From: Bimastos eiseni
Taxonomy: Eukaryota; Annelida; Clitellata; Crassiclitellata; Lumbricidae
Direction: 5' to 3'
Assembly: GCA_959347315.1 (NCBI GenBank)
Contig: OY365806.1
Coordinates: 53,125,862 to 53,189,861 of the forward strand
Length of the DNA stretch: 64,000 nt
Position 1 is the stretch's first letter. Every line of letters starts with the position of its first letter. Below the pieces are notes generated by a model. It saw only the letters and a list, made by a program, of their open reading frames with translations. It had not been told where the DNA came from and did not search any database. Both the position numbers and the translations under genes were made by a program. Positions 1-10,385 of the stretch are shown here, in pieces.

Positions 1-127
1 ATTTCCTTTTGTCCTTTCTGCATTTTCGTTTAACCATGCGATTGACTTGACTGTATTTTATGTTTCTCTCAGCCCATTGTTGTTCGTTACTTGAACAGTC
101 TCTTTTAGCGTTCTCTTCTATTGTCGA

Positions 128-662
128 TCAGTTCCCATGTTTCTCTCCTGTTCCATCTTTCCTTGTATGTACCTCTCCTTCATCCGATTGTCTTCTCTGT
201 ACTATCTTTGATGGCTTGTACGAACATCTCCCATTGCTTCTCGTAGTCTGTGGTGTGTTCCAGCTTCTCAAACTTATTCTTGGTCTCCAAGTAGAACCCG
301 TTTGATGTCTCTGCATTCTTTAGGTATTCTGTAGCAAACGGTTTTCTTGGTTCTGTCACCCTCTGTTTCTTTAGTCAAATCTTGATTGTTCCTATTATGA
401 GACCATAATCTGAACCTGCGTCGGTTCCTCAGAAAGTTCATATATCTTGCAAGGCAGAGCGCGATCTTCCTCCTATGCACATGTAGTCTGTTTCATTTGA
501 GACTCTTCCATCTGGGGATGTCCATGTAGTTTTGTGTATCCTTTTGTACTTAAAGAAGGTGTTTCCTACAATGAATCCTCCAGCTCCTGTCCATTTCAGT
601 AGTCTTTCTCCATTGTTGTTTGTCTCTTCTGCAGAGCCATGTGGGCCAATCATTCTGACCAA
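128..662 (-). mobile_element. RTE-like LINE endonuclease fragment
   Basis: On the minus strand, frame-shifted pieces read GNTFFKYKRIHKTTWTSPDG, then ETDYMCIGGRSRSALQDI, then in another frame GTDAGSDYGLIIGTIKI. This is the end of the apurinic-like endonuclease domain of RTE-type non-LTR retrotransposons, often annotated as 'craniofacial development protein 2-like'. The D-GSDH-type catalytic motif is recognisable as AGSDY. Stops and frameshifts show it is dead. Confidence 0.75.
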
Positions 663-844
663 CCCCTTCTGTCTCCATCTATCTTAACCTCTACCTATTC
701 CTATTTAAAATTATCATTATTATGATTAATGTTGAGTTGGACAGCTGCCTGTATTCCATTTTGACTCTGGTTACGCCACTGCTGCAGACATGTTTGTCTT
801 TCTGCCTGACTGTCTAACATTTTTTTATGTTTTTCTGGTGTTAG

Positions 845-926
845 GTGTGCTGTGGTTGGTTGTTACCAGACAGAAGATTATTTCCTAGAGAAGGAGGGTG
901 CATTTCTGCTCTTGGATTTACTTCAA
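845..926 (+). CDS. CFAP69: CFAP69-like gene, first exon in window (partial gene)
   Basis: The acceptor is a pyrimidine-rich stretch ending ttag and the donor is CAA|GTATGA. The first base completes a codon begun in an exon outside the window. The next 27 codons read CAVVGCYQTEDYFLEKEG then AFLLLDLLQ, an armadillo-type helix pair matching the CFAP69 family as I remember it. CFAP69 is a cilium and flagellum protein linked to the central-pair apparatus and needed for sperm flagella and olfactory cilia. It ends in phase 0, which fits the next exon at 2640. Upstream exons are not in the window: 1-840 holds a LINE fragment instead. The call rests on the joined protein rather than on this exon alone. 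Confidence 0.8.
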
Positions 927-1082
927 GTATGACATATATTGGGGCAACTAGAGATTCAGTTTTACGAATTAATGAACTTAGAATAGAATGTTTATTTACC
1001 AATCTATCTTTCTTTATCAGCTGATCTGAAACACTCTAATCGGATGAAGACCTAGTTCTTTCTCTCTTATCTAATCATGCCA

Positions 1083-1594
1083 TATATGCTCGACTATAAG
1101 TCGATTAAAGTATGGTCGAATTGCAATTTTTGGACAAAAATAGCATCCAAAATTTATGGCTCAAATATAAGTTGAACTCATATAATCAAAAACGAGTGAC
1201 AATTCGAGAGGTATAGCTTGATATCTGCTGTCTTTCGGCGGAGAAGTTCGGCTGATTTCTTCACGAAATATATATATTTTACTATGGGCAGAACAATATT
1301 AATGCATGTGGCCGTGATAAATCGAGAGGTACCGGCGGTATAGCCTGATATTTGCTGACTTTTGATGGAGAAGTTCGGCAGATTTCTCCACAAAATATTA
1401 ATTTTACTATGGGCAGATCAATATTAATGCATGCGGCCATCATAAATCAAGATATATAGTTTGGTATATGCTGTTGAATGTTGAATATTCAATCCGAAAA
1501 TCTTCCATCATTTTGTCTTTCGAGTATAAATCAAAAGACCTATTTCGCTGTCCTGAAATAGTCTTAGATTTCTTGACTTATGGTCGAGTATATA
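1083..1594. mobile_element. MITE with terminal inverted repeats and internal 125-bp duplication
   Basis: The left end TATATGCTCGACTATAAGTC is the inverted complement, with mismatches, of the right end GACTTATGGTCGAGTATATA. Internally, 1196-1320 and 1322-1447 are direct repeats (GAGGTA..TATAGCYTGATAT ... TTTACTATGGGCAGA). A related end is at 4590-4714. No coding sequence is seen. Confidence 0.6.
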
Positions 1595-1606
1595 CTTACT
1601 TAGTAC

Positions 1607-2320
1607 TTAGTCCTTCCTGTGTAGGTCTACACATCGAGCAACGCACTTCCTCCATTCGTCTCTATCCAAAGCCAGTGTCTCAGCCTCCTCCCACGATATC
1701 TCCAAACATTTTAGGTCGTCTCTTATGGTCTCTGGCCAGTTTTTTCTCAGTCTTCCTCTCCTCCGTCGCTCTCTCGCACACCTGGACATCACCTGTTTAG
1801 CTCTTCTCTCCTCCTCCATGCGACAGACATGCCCCATCCACCTTAGTTTTCTCCTTCTGGAAATGTCAATGTCTTCTTATCCCGTTTTCTCTCATGCGAT
1901 CTTGTTGGTTATCTTGTCTCTCCATGATATATGCAAGATTCTTCGCAGCCATCTGTGATGAGCCGCCTCCAGTCTCTTTCTATTTGCCACCGTCATTGGC
2001 CACATCTCAGATTCATACAACAGTGTACTCACTACCACTTCATTGTACAGGCGGTCCTTGGTCCTTAAACTACATCCATTTTTCTTCCAGACATTTGCGA
2101 GCCTCTCAAACGCAGTGTTTGCCTTTCATATTCGTATCTTTATTTCTTTGTCACAGCTGCTATCCGATGACATGAGGCTGTCTAGGTAGCAGAAGGCGTC
2201 CACAGATTCCACCTCTCTTCTTCGCTCCATTTCCCAATTTTCATAATTTTTTTTTTCTGGGTTGATAGTAAGTCCCATCTTTTCCGCCTCTGCCTGCGTC
2301 CTGCTTGTTAGATTCTTCAT
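1607..2320 (-). mobile_element. RTE-like LINE, reverse transcriptase C-terminus
   Basis: Minus-strand pieces in successive frames read VESVDAFCYLDSLMSSDSSC, DKEIKIRI, then in another frame LLYESEMWPMTVANRKRLEA and HHRWLRRILHISW, and finally GHVCRMEEERRAKQ, GRLRKNWPETIRDD and WEEAETLALDRDEWR. These are the conserved C-terminal blocks of RTE-type RT ORFs, in the right order. Frameshifts show decay. It lies in the intron between exons 1 and 2. Confidence 0.8.
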
Positions 2321-2639
2321 CCCCCCATGTATAGTCTAGTAGGGCAAAGGGCAAGTATATAAGGTAATCATAATCTCAAAAATAATTTTTTTTATATTCT
2401 AAGCTAAATGCTTGGTGCCAGCATGTATGCAGGTGCTGTGTTATATCTTATTAGAGGTCAATGTCCAGGTTCGAGTCTGGTTTTCGTGTAATCTAATTTA
2501 ATTTGACCCAATTTCATTTATTGAATTCTCATATTATTTTTTGGCCTTGTTCAATATTTTCTAGTCTAATATAATTTAGTTTAATCTATGAAATAAATAA
2601 GTAAAATTTTTCTTTAAATTTATTGAAATTATTGTGCAG

Positions 2640-2832
2640 TTGGCTCCAAGCAGTCTTCACAGTCAGATTCTTGGCTGTTTCCTGGACCTGTCTGAGAATC
2701 AGAAGACTCTGTCACACATCGGAATTTGGCGTGGAAAGCAGAACATCTCAACTGCACATCTGCTATGTGAGATTTGGCGCCAAGACGAAGAGCACATTGG
2801 AGTCAAGCGAGATACAGCTGGAGCCATATTAG
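2640..2832 (+). CDS. CFAP69: CFAP69-like exon 2 of window
   Basis: The acceptor is attgtgcag|TTGGCT and the donor is TTAG|GTAAGG, ending in phase 1. It encodes about 64 residues beginning LAPSSLHSQILGCFLDLSEN and including IGIWRGKQN, LLCEIWRQDEEHIGVKRD and TAGAIL. The pattern LDL-EN-KTL-H, then WRGK, then LLxxxWRxEExxxGVKRD is what I recall of the CFAP69 C-terminal region. This is the most diagnostic exon in the window. The reading frame stays open briefly into the intron, but the GTAAGG donor and the continuity with the exon at 10128 set the end. Confidence 0.9.
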
Positions 2833-3379
2833 GTAAGGCCAAGAATTGTTTTACCAGCATGTTAAATTATATCTCAGTTGTGCTTTTAAACTAGTTGTTG
2901 CACAAAGTAGGACCAAACTAATGGATTTCCATCCAGAATTGATAGTTGAGAATAGATTCAGATTCTCTGGACCACTTGGAAAACCTAAGTTTAGGTTAGG
3001 TTCTGGTTATTAATATCATTTTAGATTGGATTAATTTAAGTCATGGTATAAAGATAAAAGTTACACATTTTGTATCTTGTTTGCAGCATCTCCGGATGTC
3101 ACCAATATTTTTGTATTTGAATATGTACTTTTTTGTATTTCAAGCCAATTGTGTATAATGCTCTCATGTAGTCTGTGATGCCTTTTGAGTCAACTGCGTA
3201 AAAGCTACTCGTTTCTTATGATTTTACTAACGCTTATTGTAGCTTAAAACCAAGCCTATTTTTAGAAGTCAAGTTCGGACTTGGATGACATCAATAATTA
3301 TCAGCCTTTCTCCAACCCGACTTTCATCTCTAGGCTTGTGGTTAGGCAATGTTGTGCTACTTAGAATTATGCAACATTA
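2833..3379. other. intron sequence, nothing recognised
   Basis: AT-rich non-coding DNA after the exon 2 donor. No conserved reading frame or repeat was identified. Confidence 0.5.
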
Positions 3380-4090
3380 TGCTAAAGCTGCAATCTGACT
3401 TAAGGTGGCCATTCAACCCATTTGGTCATGCTCCTGCTTCTGTGATGCTATTGATGAAGGACATAAAATGCTGCTTGCTCTTCCTGACATGAGTGCAGCA
3501 TTTGACATAGTGGACCATAGCATCTTGCAAACCAGACTGAAAACCGCCTATGGAATGAATCTTTTCATGGCTTAGGTTGGTTGGTCTCCAGTTTCATTCA
3601 GAATTCCACAGGGTTCAGTTCTTGGTCTGCTTCTGATCTTCCTGTACACAGTTTACATAGTTGACCTGATAATTGTAATCACTGTCCTTGCGGCATGAGT
3701 TCACCAATATGCTGAACCTAGAGAAATTCTTTCTCTAGGTTCCTTCTATAGGTTCAGTTCAGTTGTATATGCCACCCTACAAACACACTCGACTGGGTGT
3801 CTACTCTAAAATGTGAGAAATTGTTGCCAAAGTACAAGGTTGAACCCAGTTCACTTGGCATGGCAAACAACAGGCAAGAGCAAAGATGGGCAGTGATATA
3901 ACAATGGTAACATTCCTGGTGTTGGATTCACAGCACATCCTCTGGGATCTTGGAGTCCTCCTGAAAAAAGTCTGGTAGACCTCATCAACTCACTCTGCAA
4001 ATCCTGGTTTTACCTGCTGCACCAGATCAGGGTCGTTCTGTGGAATTTGTCATGTGATGCTGCTGAAAATCTTGTTTACTCTTTTAAAAT
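3380..4090 (+). mobile_element. CR1/L2-like LINE reverse transcriptase fragment
   Basis: Plus-strand pieces read LLALPDMSAAFDIVDHSILQ (RT motif with AAFD-DH), then FRIPQGSVLGLLLIFLYTVY (PQGSVLGP block), and near the end DLINSLCKSWFYLLHQIRVV. The FADD-bearing middle is missing or degenerate. Multiple stops and a deletion between the first two motifs show it is dead. Confidence 0.8.
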
Positions 4091-4227
4091 AATATAAACA
4101 ACCAATAAGTGAATACAAATGGATGACTTCCGTTCACTGCCTCCGGTTTGTGTAAGAAATTTAGTAAGTAAGGGAGGCATCTCTTGCATGGTATTCGAAT
4201 TTCCATGCATACTCAACAACTTTTGGT

Positions 4228-4342
4228 GTGGCACAGTGGCCGATCGGTTAGAGCGGTCAGCCCCGTAGCGTGTGTATGCACTTCTGAGCAAAAAAAGATG
4301 TTGGAAGAAGGGCAGTATCAAATTTCGGAAATGAATGAATCG
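4228..4342 (+). mobile_element. tRNA-derived SINE, internally deleted
   Basis: It begins GTGGCACAGTGGCCGATCGG with an A-box-like stretch, then jumps to the 3' tail (GTGTATGCACTTCTGAGC, AAGAAGGGCAGTATCAAATT). It matches the full copy at 57775-57990 but lacks the B-box half. Confidence 0.7.
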
Positions 4343-4589
4343 CTCTTTCTTCAAATCGCTCATTATGGAAGGTATATGGAAGTATTTTACTGTACTAATC
4401 TCAAAACATAAAATTTTTATAATAGAATACTATCGTATAATATAATAAATAAGTATATAATAAACTCATTTAAAAAATTACTTTTTCGATTTTAACTATG
4501 TGTGCTCAGTAACTTGTGAAACTGTGATTTATTGTGAAATAGGTGTTAAAATGACAAGACACCAAAGGGCTTAAGTTTTGAGTTCGTTT

Positions 4590-4714
4590 TCATAACGTGC
4601 CTACTTGGTCGTCCAAAAAGCTTCGATCTATTTCGTGTCTTGCGTATAAGTTGAATACCGTTTTCATCGTCCTGAAATCGTATTGAATTTCTCGACTCAT
4701 ACACGAGTATATAT
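4590..4714. repeat. solo end related to the 1.1-kb MITE
   Basis: The stretch ending TCTCGACTCATACACGAG then TATATATGG resembles the right end of the 1083-1594 MITE, including a shared CGTCCTGAAATCGT / CTGTCCTGAAATAGT block. Confidence 0.45.
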
Positions 4715-4849
4715 GGTAGATTGCAATAAGTTAAGTATGGATAGATGTTTAAATCACATCAGGGCAATTGTCACATCTGGTTGGATCTAACTAAGAATAT
4801 GTTGAAACCATAGCATGCTCGCTTATCTCCTATCGTCTTGATTAACTAT

Positions 4850-5122
4850 GCTAATTTGCTATTAAATTTTGTTGGACTCTCAGACCTTGAACTCAAATGC
4901 TGCAACACATTAAAAGCTTTAGCTCGAGTCGTGATGTGTCTCACTACAAACATGCTCCTCACTCCTACTCCACCAGCTGAATTGACTTCCTGCTGAATAC
5001 AGAAAAAATTTAAGTTGGCTTATTTTTACTAAGCCCTCTGCACCAGTACACCTACCTATGTTCATGCTCTATTAACTCATTGCATCCCTCCTCATTGCCT
5101 GTGATCATTAAGTACAGGTCTT
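4850..5122 (+). mobile_element. LINE C-terminal fragment, left of piggyBac insertion
   Basis: Decayed CR1/L2-like C-terminal coding (LNWLPAEYRKN-like; compare LHWLPVxxRIxYK) is interrupted at a TTAA by the piggyBac-like element and resumes at about 6006. Confidence 0.5.
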
Positions 5123-5126
5123 TTAA

Positions 5127-6001
5127 CACATTGACCATCACCTACAAGTTAACTCATAGTTACTGTAAATGGTGAAAACGTGTACCCTGCCATAAAATAA
5201 ATTATGTTGATGACTTATTATTGAAACCATATGTTTACTTAGTCGAAATTGGTGAAAATAAATATTGTTTACATAGTCAAAATTAGTGAAAACAAATATT
5301 GCTTCCTTGCGGACTAACTACTTGTTGCAGGGAGTAAATATTATTACGACGCTTGGAAGAATGGCGAGGCGAATAATGGCGGCGCTGTGGTTTTGCAGTC
5401 AGTAAATGATCTGGATTCGTCGGATGATGATGATTTTGACTGTGACGATGGTCTGCGAGATTCAAATTATAGACCTAGCGCTCAGAGATAGACATCGGTG
5501 ATAGCCAACACCTAATTATGTGGCGTAGATCCGTCATCAGAGGCAACGGACGTGAGTGAGCCGAATGACATGTATTCAATCATAGGTTGCTGGCATATCG
5601 TGACAATCGCCTCAGAATGAATCGATAAATATGATTCCTACATATGAGCCACCTCCAGACATTCCATTTACTGGCATTCTAGTCATATATGCTACTTTAG
5701 GACTGTCTGAAAAGTCATAACCAATTGATGTCGTGATACTTCTGCAAGGCATGAATGGCAAAGCTGGCTTTATGTGCAGAACCATGTTTCGAGCAGTTTC
5801 ACACCTACGTGAATTTGTAAATAAAAGTATGCATAATGTAAAATAGAAGAGAAACTGCTGGAGTATGTTTTTACATGTTCTTTTTGAGTTCTTGTTATGA
5901 AAACAAAGTAAACAAATGATAATTTCACTGATTATCATATAGTGAAAATTTTACGTTTTTGGCTTGGCGTAGCGGTAATAATGTATGTGGCGGCCAATGT
6001 G
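5127..6001 (+). mobile_element. piggyBac-like element with TTAA duplication
   Basis: It is flanked by TTAA at 5123-5126 and 6002-6005. The ends CACATTGACCATCACC and the complement of GGCGGCCAATGTG form a terminal inverted repeat. An internal + strand stretch near 5370-5490 reads VLQSVNDLDSSDDDDFDCDD then GLRDSNYRPSAQ, an acidic segment like the N-terminus of piggyBac transposases. The rest of the transposase is missing or broken. It interrupts a LINE fragment. Confidence 0.75.
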
Positions 6002-6005
6002 TTAA

Positions 6006-6150
6006 CTGAGCCACAATCCAGAAAAGTTATGAGCTCTTGTGCATTTCATGCCTCTACTCCTAAGGAATGAAATCGACTGCCACTCTCTCTTTGTAGTTCA
6101 AATTCAATTCATTCGTTTAAAATGCGACTTGAAACTTGATCATTTCTACT
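6006..6150 (+). mobile_element. LINE C-terminal fragment, right of piggyBac insertion
   Basis: AFHASTPKE-stop-NRLPLSL then FKMRLET resembles the AFSVAAPRLWNSLPxxLR...FKxxLKTHLF end of CR1/L2-like ORF2. Confidence 0.55.
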
Positions 6151-6289
6151 TGACTTTCAAGGATTTGCAAATCCAAGTGCATCTTTTTCTGGTGACTGAC
6201 TATCCACACCTCAGATTCACATTTCAGTTTGATCACCATATGTAGTAGACATTTTTTTGAATAATAATAATTAAGCAACTTGGAAAACA

Positions 6290-6737
6290 AAGGCACATTA
6301 CTCCTTGGCAGCAGCTGCATCTCTAAGGAGATTGTGTTCCAGGTGGAAGGGCCAACAACTGAGAAGGCGCGGTGCTCCTTTGTCGAAGTACTTGCACTGG
6401 CACTAGAAGCTCACCACCAGAGGAAAAACAAAGAGCTCAATGGCAAACCAAAGCTGAACAGGGCACAGAGCTCCCAGATAGGTCAGAGCAGACAAGATGG
6501 CTATTCTATAGCTGATGCGTTGTGAGATGAGAAGCCAGTGCAATGAATCATGCATGTAGTCCAAGACAGGAATGTACTTAGAAAAGCAAGTGCCCAATTA
6601 GGCGAGCAGCAGAGCAAAGAACCTAGTCGAGACGGGATATCAGTATTCGGGGCAGGCCAACCAGGACAGAGCAGCAATGGTCAAGTTGGCTGGTGACAAA
6701 GCCATAGACTAGGGTAGCAGCAGCATCATGAGTTAGG
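6290..6737 (-). mobile_element. CR1/L2-like LINE C-terminal fragment
   Basis: On the minus strand, YMHDSLHWLLISQRISYRIA corresponds to the YMLDVLHWLPIQQRISYRI block seen in the better copy at 18.4-19.5 kb. The LINE appears to resume after 8.1 kb, so the intervening DNA is probably inserted. Confidence 0.65.
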
Positions 6738-6738
6738 T

Positions 6739-8077
6739 ATTGTTTTCCAATCTATGGGTCGCAGCCCAACCCAGAAGTGGGTTGTGGCATGTTGCCAAGT
6801 GTCTAAAAATAGTTCCATTAAATTCAGAAAACAATATTTAACTGTTATCTTGACCTTCAATATTGAATAGTCAATATAGAATACTCAACTGAGTAGAGTC
6901 TACTCAACTATCATCATTATATTGAGTACTAGCTGGGGTACCCTGCGTTGCAAGGGTTGAGGCAGGTTTTTGGCCCTGGAGAGCAGGAAGATGGCTGTGT
7001 GGAGTTCACCAACTCCTCTACTGGGTGTCCTAGGTGTTCTCCAAGCAAACGGCAAAGGTTTTGAGTAAATAGTCGTAAAAGTGTGCAAATGTATAAACGG
7101 AATTTTTTATAGACACTGATGCTTACAAAGTACATACCCACCTGACCGACTGTACAAACGATGACCGTCCATTTATTCATGATGGTGTAAAAGATGAAGA
7201 GGTGTGGCAGACAGATATGACGTGAACATGTCCGCAAATGTACAGGGGGTGTTTCGTTGACACGCTCCTGGTGTGTTAATAATATTATAATCTATTGTCT
7301 AGTCTAATTAAACAAATGACCAAAGAACGTTTTCCGAAAAAAAAATTTTTTTGGGGTACGCACACCAAGTTTAGTTTGTGGGTACAGCAAAAAATGAAGT
7401 TGGGAACCACTGTTCTAGACCAAACAAGAACTTAGCTTTTCATCACATATCAATCAGTTGTTACTATCAACTTTGTCTGCTGCATACTGTTTCTTATTGC
7501 CTAACTCAGCGTTTCCTAGACATCTGAACCCACTTTGGAAAATCTTGGAATTCCCGCATCCCATCTTACAAAGGCGAACGATTCTGAGTTAAAATTTAAG
7601 TAGCATTTAAACGTAAATTTATATCTCTATTTATAAAGACAAGATTCTATGTGTGCTTCTGTCTGGCTGTCTGTCTGTCCGGCTATGCATTTGCACAGTT
7701 TTAGAGCTATTGACTCGAAACCTTCACCTTGCTCAGGGCACACCTGAGACACTCAGTTGAGGGGTTGGTGAACCTGCGGCCACCCTCTTCCTGGTCTCCA
7801 GGGCCAAAAACCTGTCTCAGGACCCTCTGACAGAAAATAATCCATATTCTGCTCTTCTTTTAGGCCAAAAATCACTTGCGAGTTCTTGTTGAATTTACTC
7901 CTCAATTTTGGCCATCACATGAAAGCTGAATGAATGGATCTCTTTCCTCAGCAGAAAATTCAGCTGGCAATGCAACCTCGGAAAATGGATTTTTTATCTT
8001 TTCTTGCATACCCCTTGGCAACAGCTGGCGTACCCCTAAGGGTACGCGTACCACCAGTTGGGAACCGCTTGTCTAAA
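6739..8077. mobile_element. compound hAT-like insertion with internal inverted repeats
   Basis: Several hAT-type ends occur: TATTGTTTTCCAATCTATGG at 6739, AGTTGGGAACCACTG near 7398-7411, CAGCGTTTCCTAGAC at about 7508, and CCAGTTGGGAACCGCTTG ending 8077. Within it, about 6945-7090 and 7685-7835 are inverted copies of each other (shared GGCAGGTTTTTGGCCCTGGA). I could not match 8-bp target duplications, so boundaries are provisional. Confidence 0.45.
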
Positions 8078-8094
8078 ATAATCTCTAAGACTTG

Positions 8095-8597
8095 GACATA
8101 GTAAAGAAAGGTAAGATGCCAAAAAGTTTCAACCACCAAGCATCAGTTTCAGCCACCAAGCACTCGCCAGTCATCTTCGACCACCTAGCCATATGAATTG
8201 AATTTTAGTAGCATTGAGAAGACCAGTCAATCTGAGAGGACATCCATTGTATTTTCAGCAGAACTAGGGGGCAATGAAGTCAGTGAAGGGGCCGGCGACT
8301 ACATCATCGACATAGAGCAAGTGCAAATAGGCCACAGGAGGTCAACAAAGGACCAATGCCTGCAATGTAGATGATATAAAATAGTGGTCCAAGTACTGAG
8401 CCCTGAGGAACACCAAGAAGGGTAGGAACCCAGGCACACCCAGAGGAGCCAAGAACAACACAGTTGGTGTGCTCTGACAAAAGAGAGAAGAGCCACTCTA
8501 ATGGTTTATCTGTCATACCATAGGGAATAGAGGGGTGCTGGAGAAGTATGGAGTGGTCAACTGAGTCAAAAGCCAAGCTGACATCACAAGATATTAC
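8095..8597 (-). mobile_element. CR1/L2-like LINE reverse transcriptase, part 1
   Basis: On the minus strand, DVSLAFDSVDHSILL, then YGMTDKPLEWLFSLLSEHTN and GVPQGSVLGPLFYIIYIAGI are the RT palm motifs of CR1/L2-like elements. It is interrupted by the hAT at 8598-9479. Confidence 0.8.
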
Positions 8598-9479
8598 CAG
8601 AGTTGTATGGTCTTGAGACAATGTCTCGGTCTCGAGACGTCTCAAGACAGTTTTTTTGTGTCTCGATCTCGGGAACATGTCTCTTGATCTCTCTCTAGGT
8701 CTTGTGGTATTTTCTCAAATTTTTATAAACTGTCTTGAAGTGAGAGTCAGAACAAGACTTTCACTTCAAGACAGTTTATAAAAATTCAACATGCGGTCTC
8801 GTGAAGTCTTGCGTAAACTATCTTAAATTCTTGCACAATAAACTCAAACTGGAAGCTATGTAAAATGGCCTTTCTGGTTAGCACGTGAACCATATGAAAC
8901 TGAAGTCATTTCAATTATCTTTAAATGCAAAAAGTCTGAGAGAGAACCTGAAATTGTGAAGTTTGTGTTTACGCATTTAAAAAAATGATTTTGACAAACA
9001 ATGGCAATGGCGTGCCGTTTGATGATGGTGCAATGCCACCATAACCGAAACAATCAGAACATTGAGAACAACTTCGAGTTTCTCAAGGTGAGTAAGGAAT
9101 TGTCGCAAATTTGCAATTTCGTTTGGTATTTGGTATGGAATTTGCTTGTTTGAAATCTGATGAAAAGATATAGAAAAAGATAAAGCAGCAATAGAGAAAT
9201 TGGTCTCAGGACTTGGTTCAACATTATAAGTTTCAAATTTAAATTAAAGATGACCCTTATTCCCAGAAACTGATACATTAGTTTTTACAGCCTTTTATTT
9301 AAGATTGCTTGTTTTTCATTGTCTTAAAGTACAAAAATGTCTTGGTTCTTCACTGATTCGGTCTCGTCTTGGACCTAGTGTCTTGGTCTCGATACCTCAC
9401 TGTCTTGGTCTCGGTCTTGGTTGTTTGCTGTCTCGGTCTCATCTTGGTCTCGAAGTGCCAAGTCTTGCATACAACACTG
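8598..9479. mobile_element. hAT-B element (GGTCTCGG family)
   Basis: Left end CAGAGTTGTATGGTCTTGAG; right end, complemented, CAGTGTTGTATGCAAGACTT. Flanks GATATTAC (8590-8597) and GATCTTAA (9480-9487) match at 6 of 8 positions, and the LINE reverse transcriptase continues on both sides. Subterminal regions are packed with GTCTCGGTCTTGG words. A palindromic AGTCTTGAAGT block sits near 8730-8785. No transposase is seen. Related copies are at 17785-18220 and 59195-59752. Confidence 0.75.
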
Positions 9480-9660
9480 GATCTTAACAGCATCCATATT
9501 GCCATAGAGGAGGCAAGAGAGTCGCTATAGAATGGTTCTTTCGAAAGTCAGATGTTGTTGATCTGCTTCGGAACGGAGCAGATCAATAACATCCAAATAA
9601 ACCAACTGATTAACAATAGTGCATTCAAGAATCTTTGAGAGGAATGTTATGAAGGCAATC
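9480..9660 (-). mobile_element. CR1/L2-like LINE reverse transcriptase, part 2
   Basis: On the minus strand, FITFLSKILECTIVNQL, then a degenerate QSAFR-like stretch. This is the segment N-terminal to the AAFD motif at 8.5 kb, so it is the same LINE split by hAT-B. Confidence 0.6.
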
Positions 9661-9661
9661 A

Positions 9662-9850
9662 GACAATAATTTATACAATATACAATACAATACAACTGAT
9701 ATCAACCGTCTTACAATTAGTTGAGTAGTGCACACACGCCTTAATGATGCAACTGCAGTTGTAATGCAGAGCAATTGTGCACAAAGGACTTGCTCAAAGT
9801 CCATACACAGAGTCGAACCAGGATCAGTGTGGGTCAGGCCCACCCGCTTT
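9662..9850 (-). mobile_element. tRNA-derived SINE
   Basis: On the minus strand it contains a B-box-like CTGGTTCGACTC, then GACTTTGAGCAAGTCCTTTG and CAATTGCTCTGCATTACAAC, ending in a degenerate tail CACTACTCAACTAATTG then TTGTATTGTATTG. It is colinear with the copy at 57775-57990. Confidence 0.7.
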
Positions 9851-10127
9851 AGAGAGAAGTGCTCAAAGTAGGTCCTAGTTACTGTCAGGCCAGTTTGGGC
9901 TTTTTCTTATCCAATGGCAGTACTTTAACTTTTTACAGCAACTTCTATTTGTAAAATGTGAGCTTTTGTTTTGCATTAACATAAGGGTACATGCCTACTT
10001 ATTTATTAAGACATTATTTTGAAGGATGGTGAGGCCGTTTGAGACTTTGGTGTTAAGAGTACTATCATTCAATCTTTCATGTTTGTTGTATTGTTATTGT
10101 TTATTCTAATTACATGGTTTTATGTAG

Positions 10128-10265
10128 ACACCCAGAAGCCACTGTTGGGTCAGATGCAGGACAGTCAGGCTGTTATATCCCTACCAGCTTCTTGTCCAAG
10201 TCAAGCCATCGTTGATGTTTCTGAAAACCTCAGGGCCAAGATTTATGCCATTTTCAACAAAATAG
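10128..10265 (+). CDS. CFAP69: CFAP69-like exon 3 of window
   Basis: The acceptor is ttttatgtag|ACACCC and the donor is ATAG|GTGAGT. Its first two bases complete an Asp codon with the last G of the previous exon. The exon reads TQKPLLGQMQDSQ, VISLPASCPSQAIVDVSENL and RAKIYAIFNKI, then leaves one base (phase 1). The LPxxCPSxAxxDVxENxRAKIYAI segment is a strong CFAP69 family match from memory. The preceding intron is 7.3 kb and holds a SINE, a piggyBac and at least two LINE fragments. Confidence 0.9.
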   Translation, partial: TPRSHCWVRCRTVRLLYPYQLLVQVKPSLMFLKTSGPRFMPFSTK

Positions 10266-10339
10266 GTGAGTTAAATGTATTTATATGTTTTCATTTATTT
10301 TTTTAATACTTATGGAAGATACATAGTTCAATGCCTATG

Positions 10340-10385
10340 GAATAGATATATATAAATATATATAAATATATATATATATATACAG
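10340..10385. repeat. (TA)n microsatellite
   Basis: A tract of TATATAAATATATATATATA type. Confidence 0.9.
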
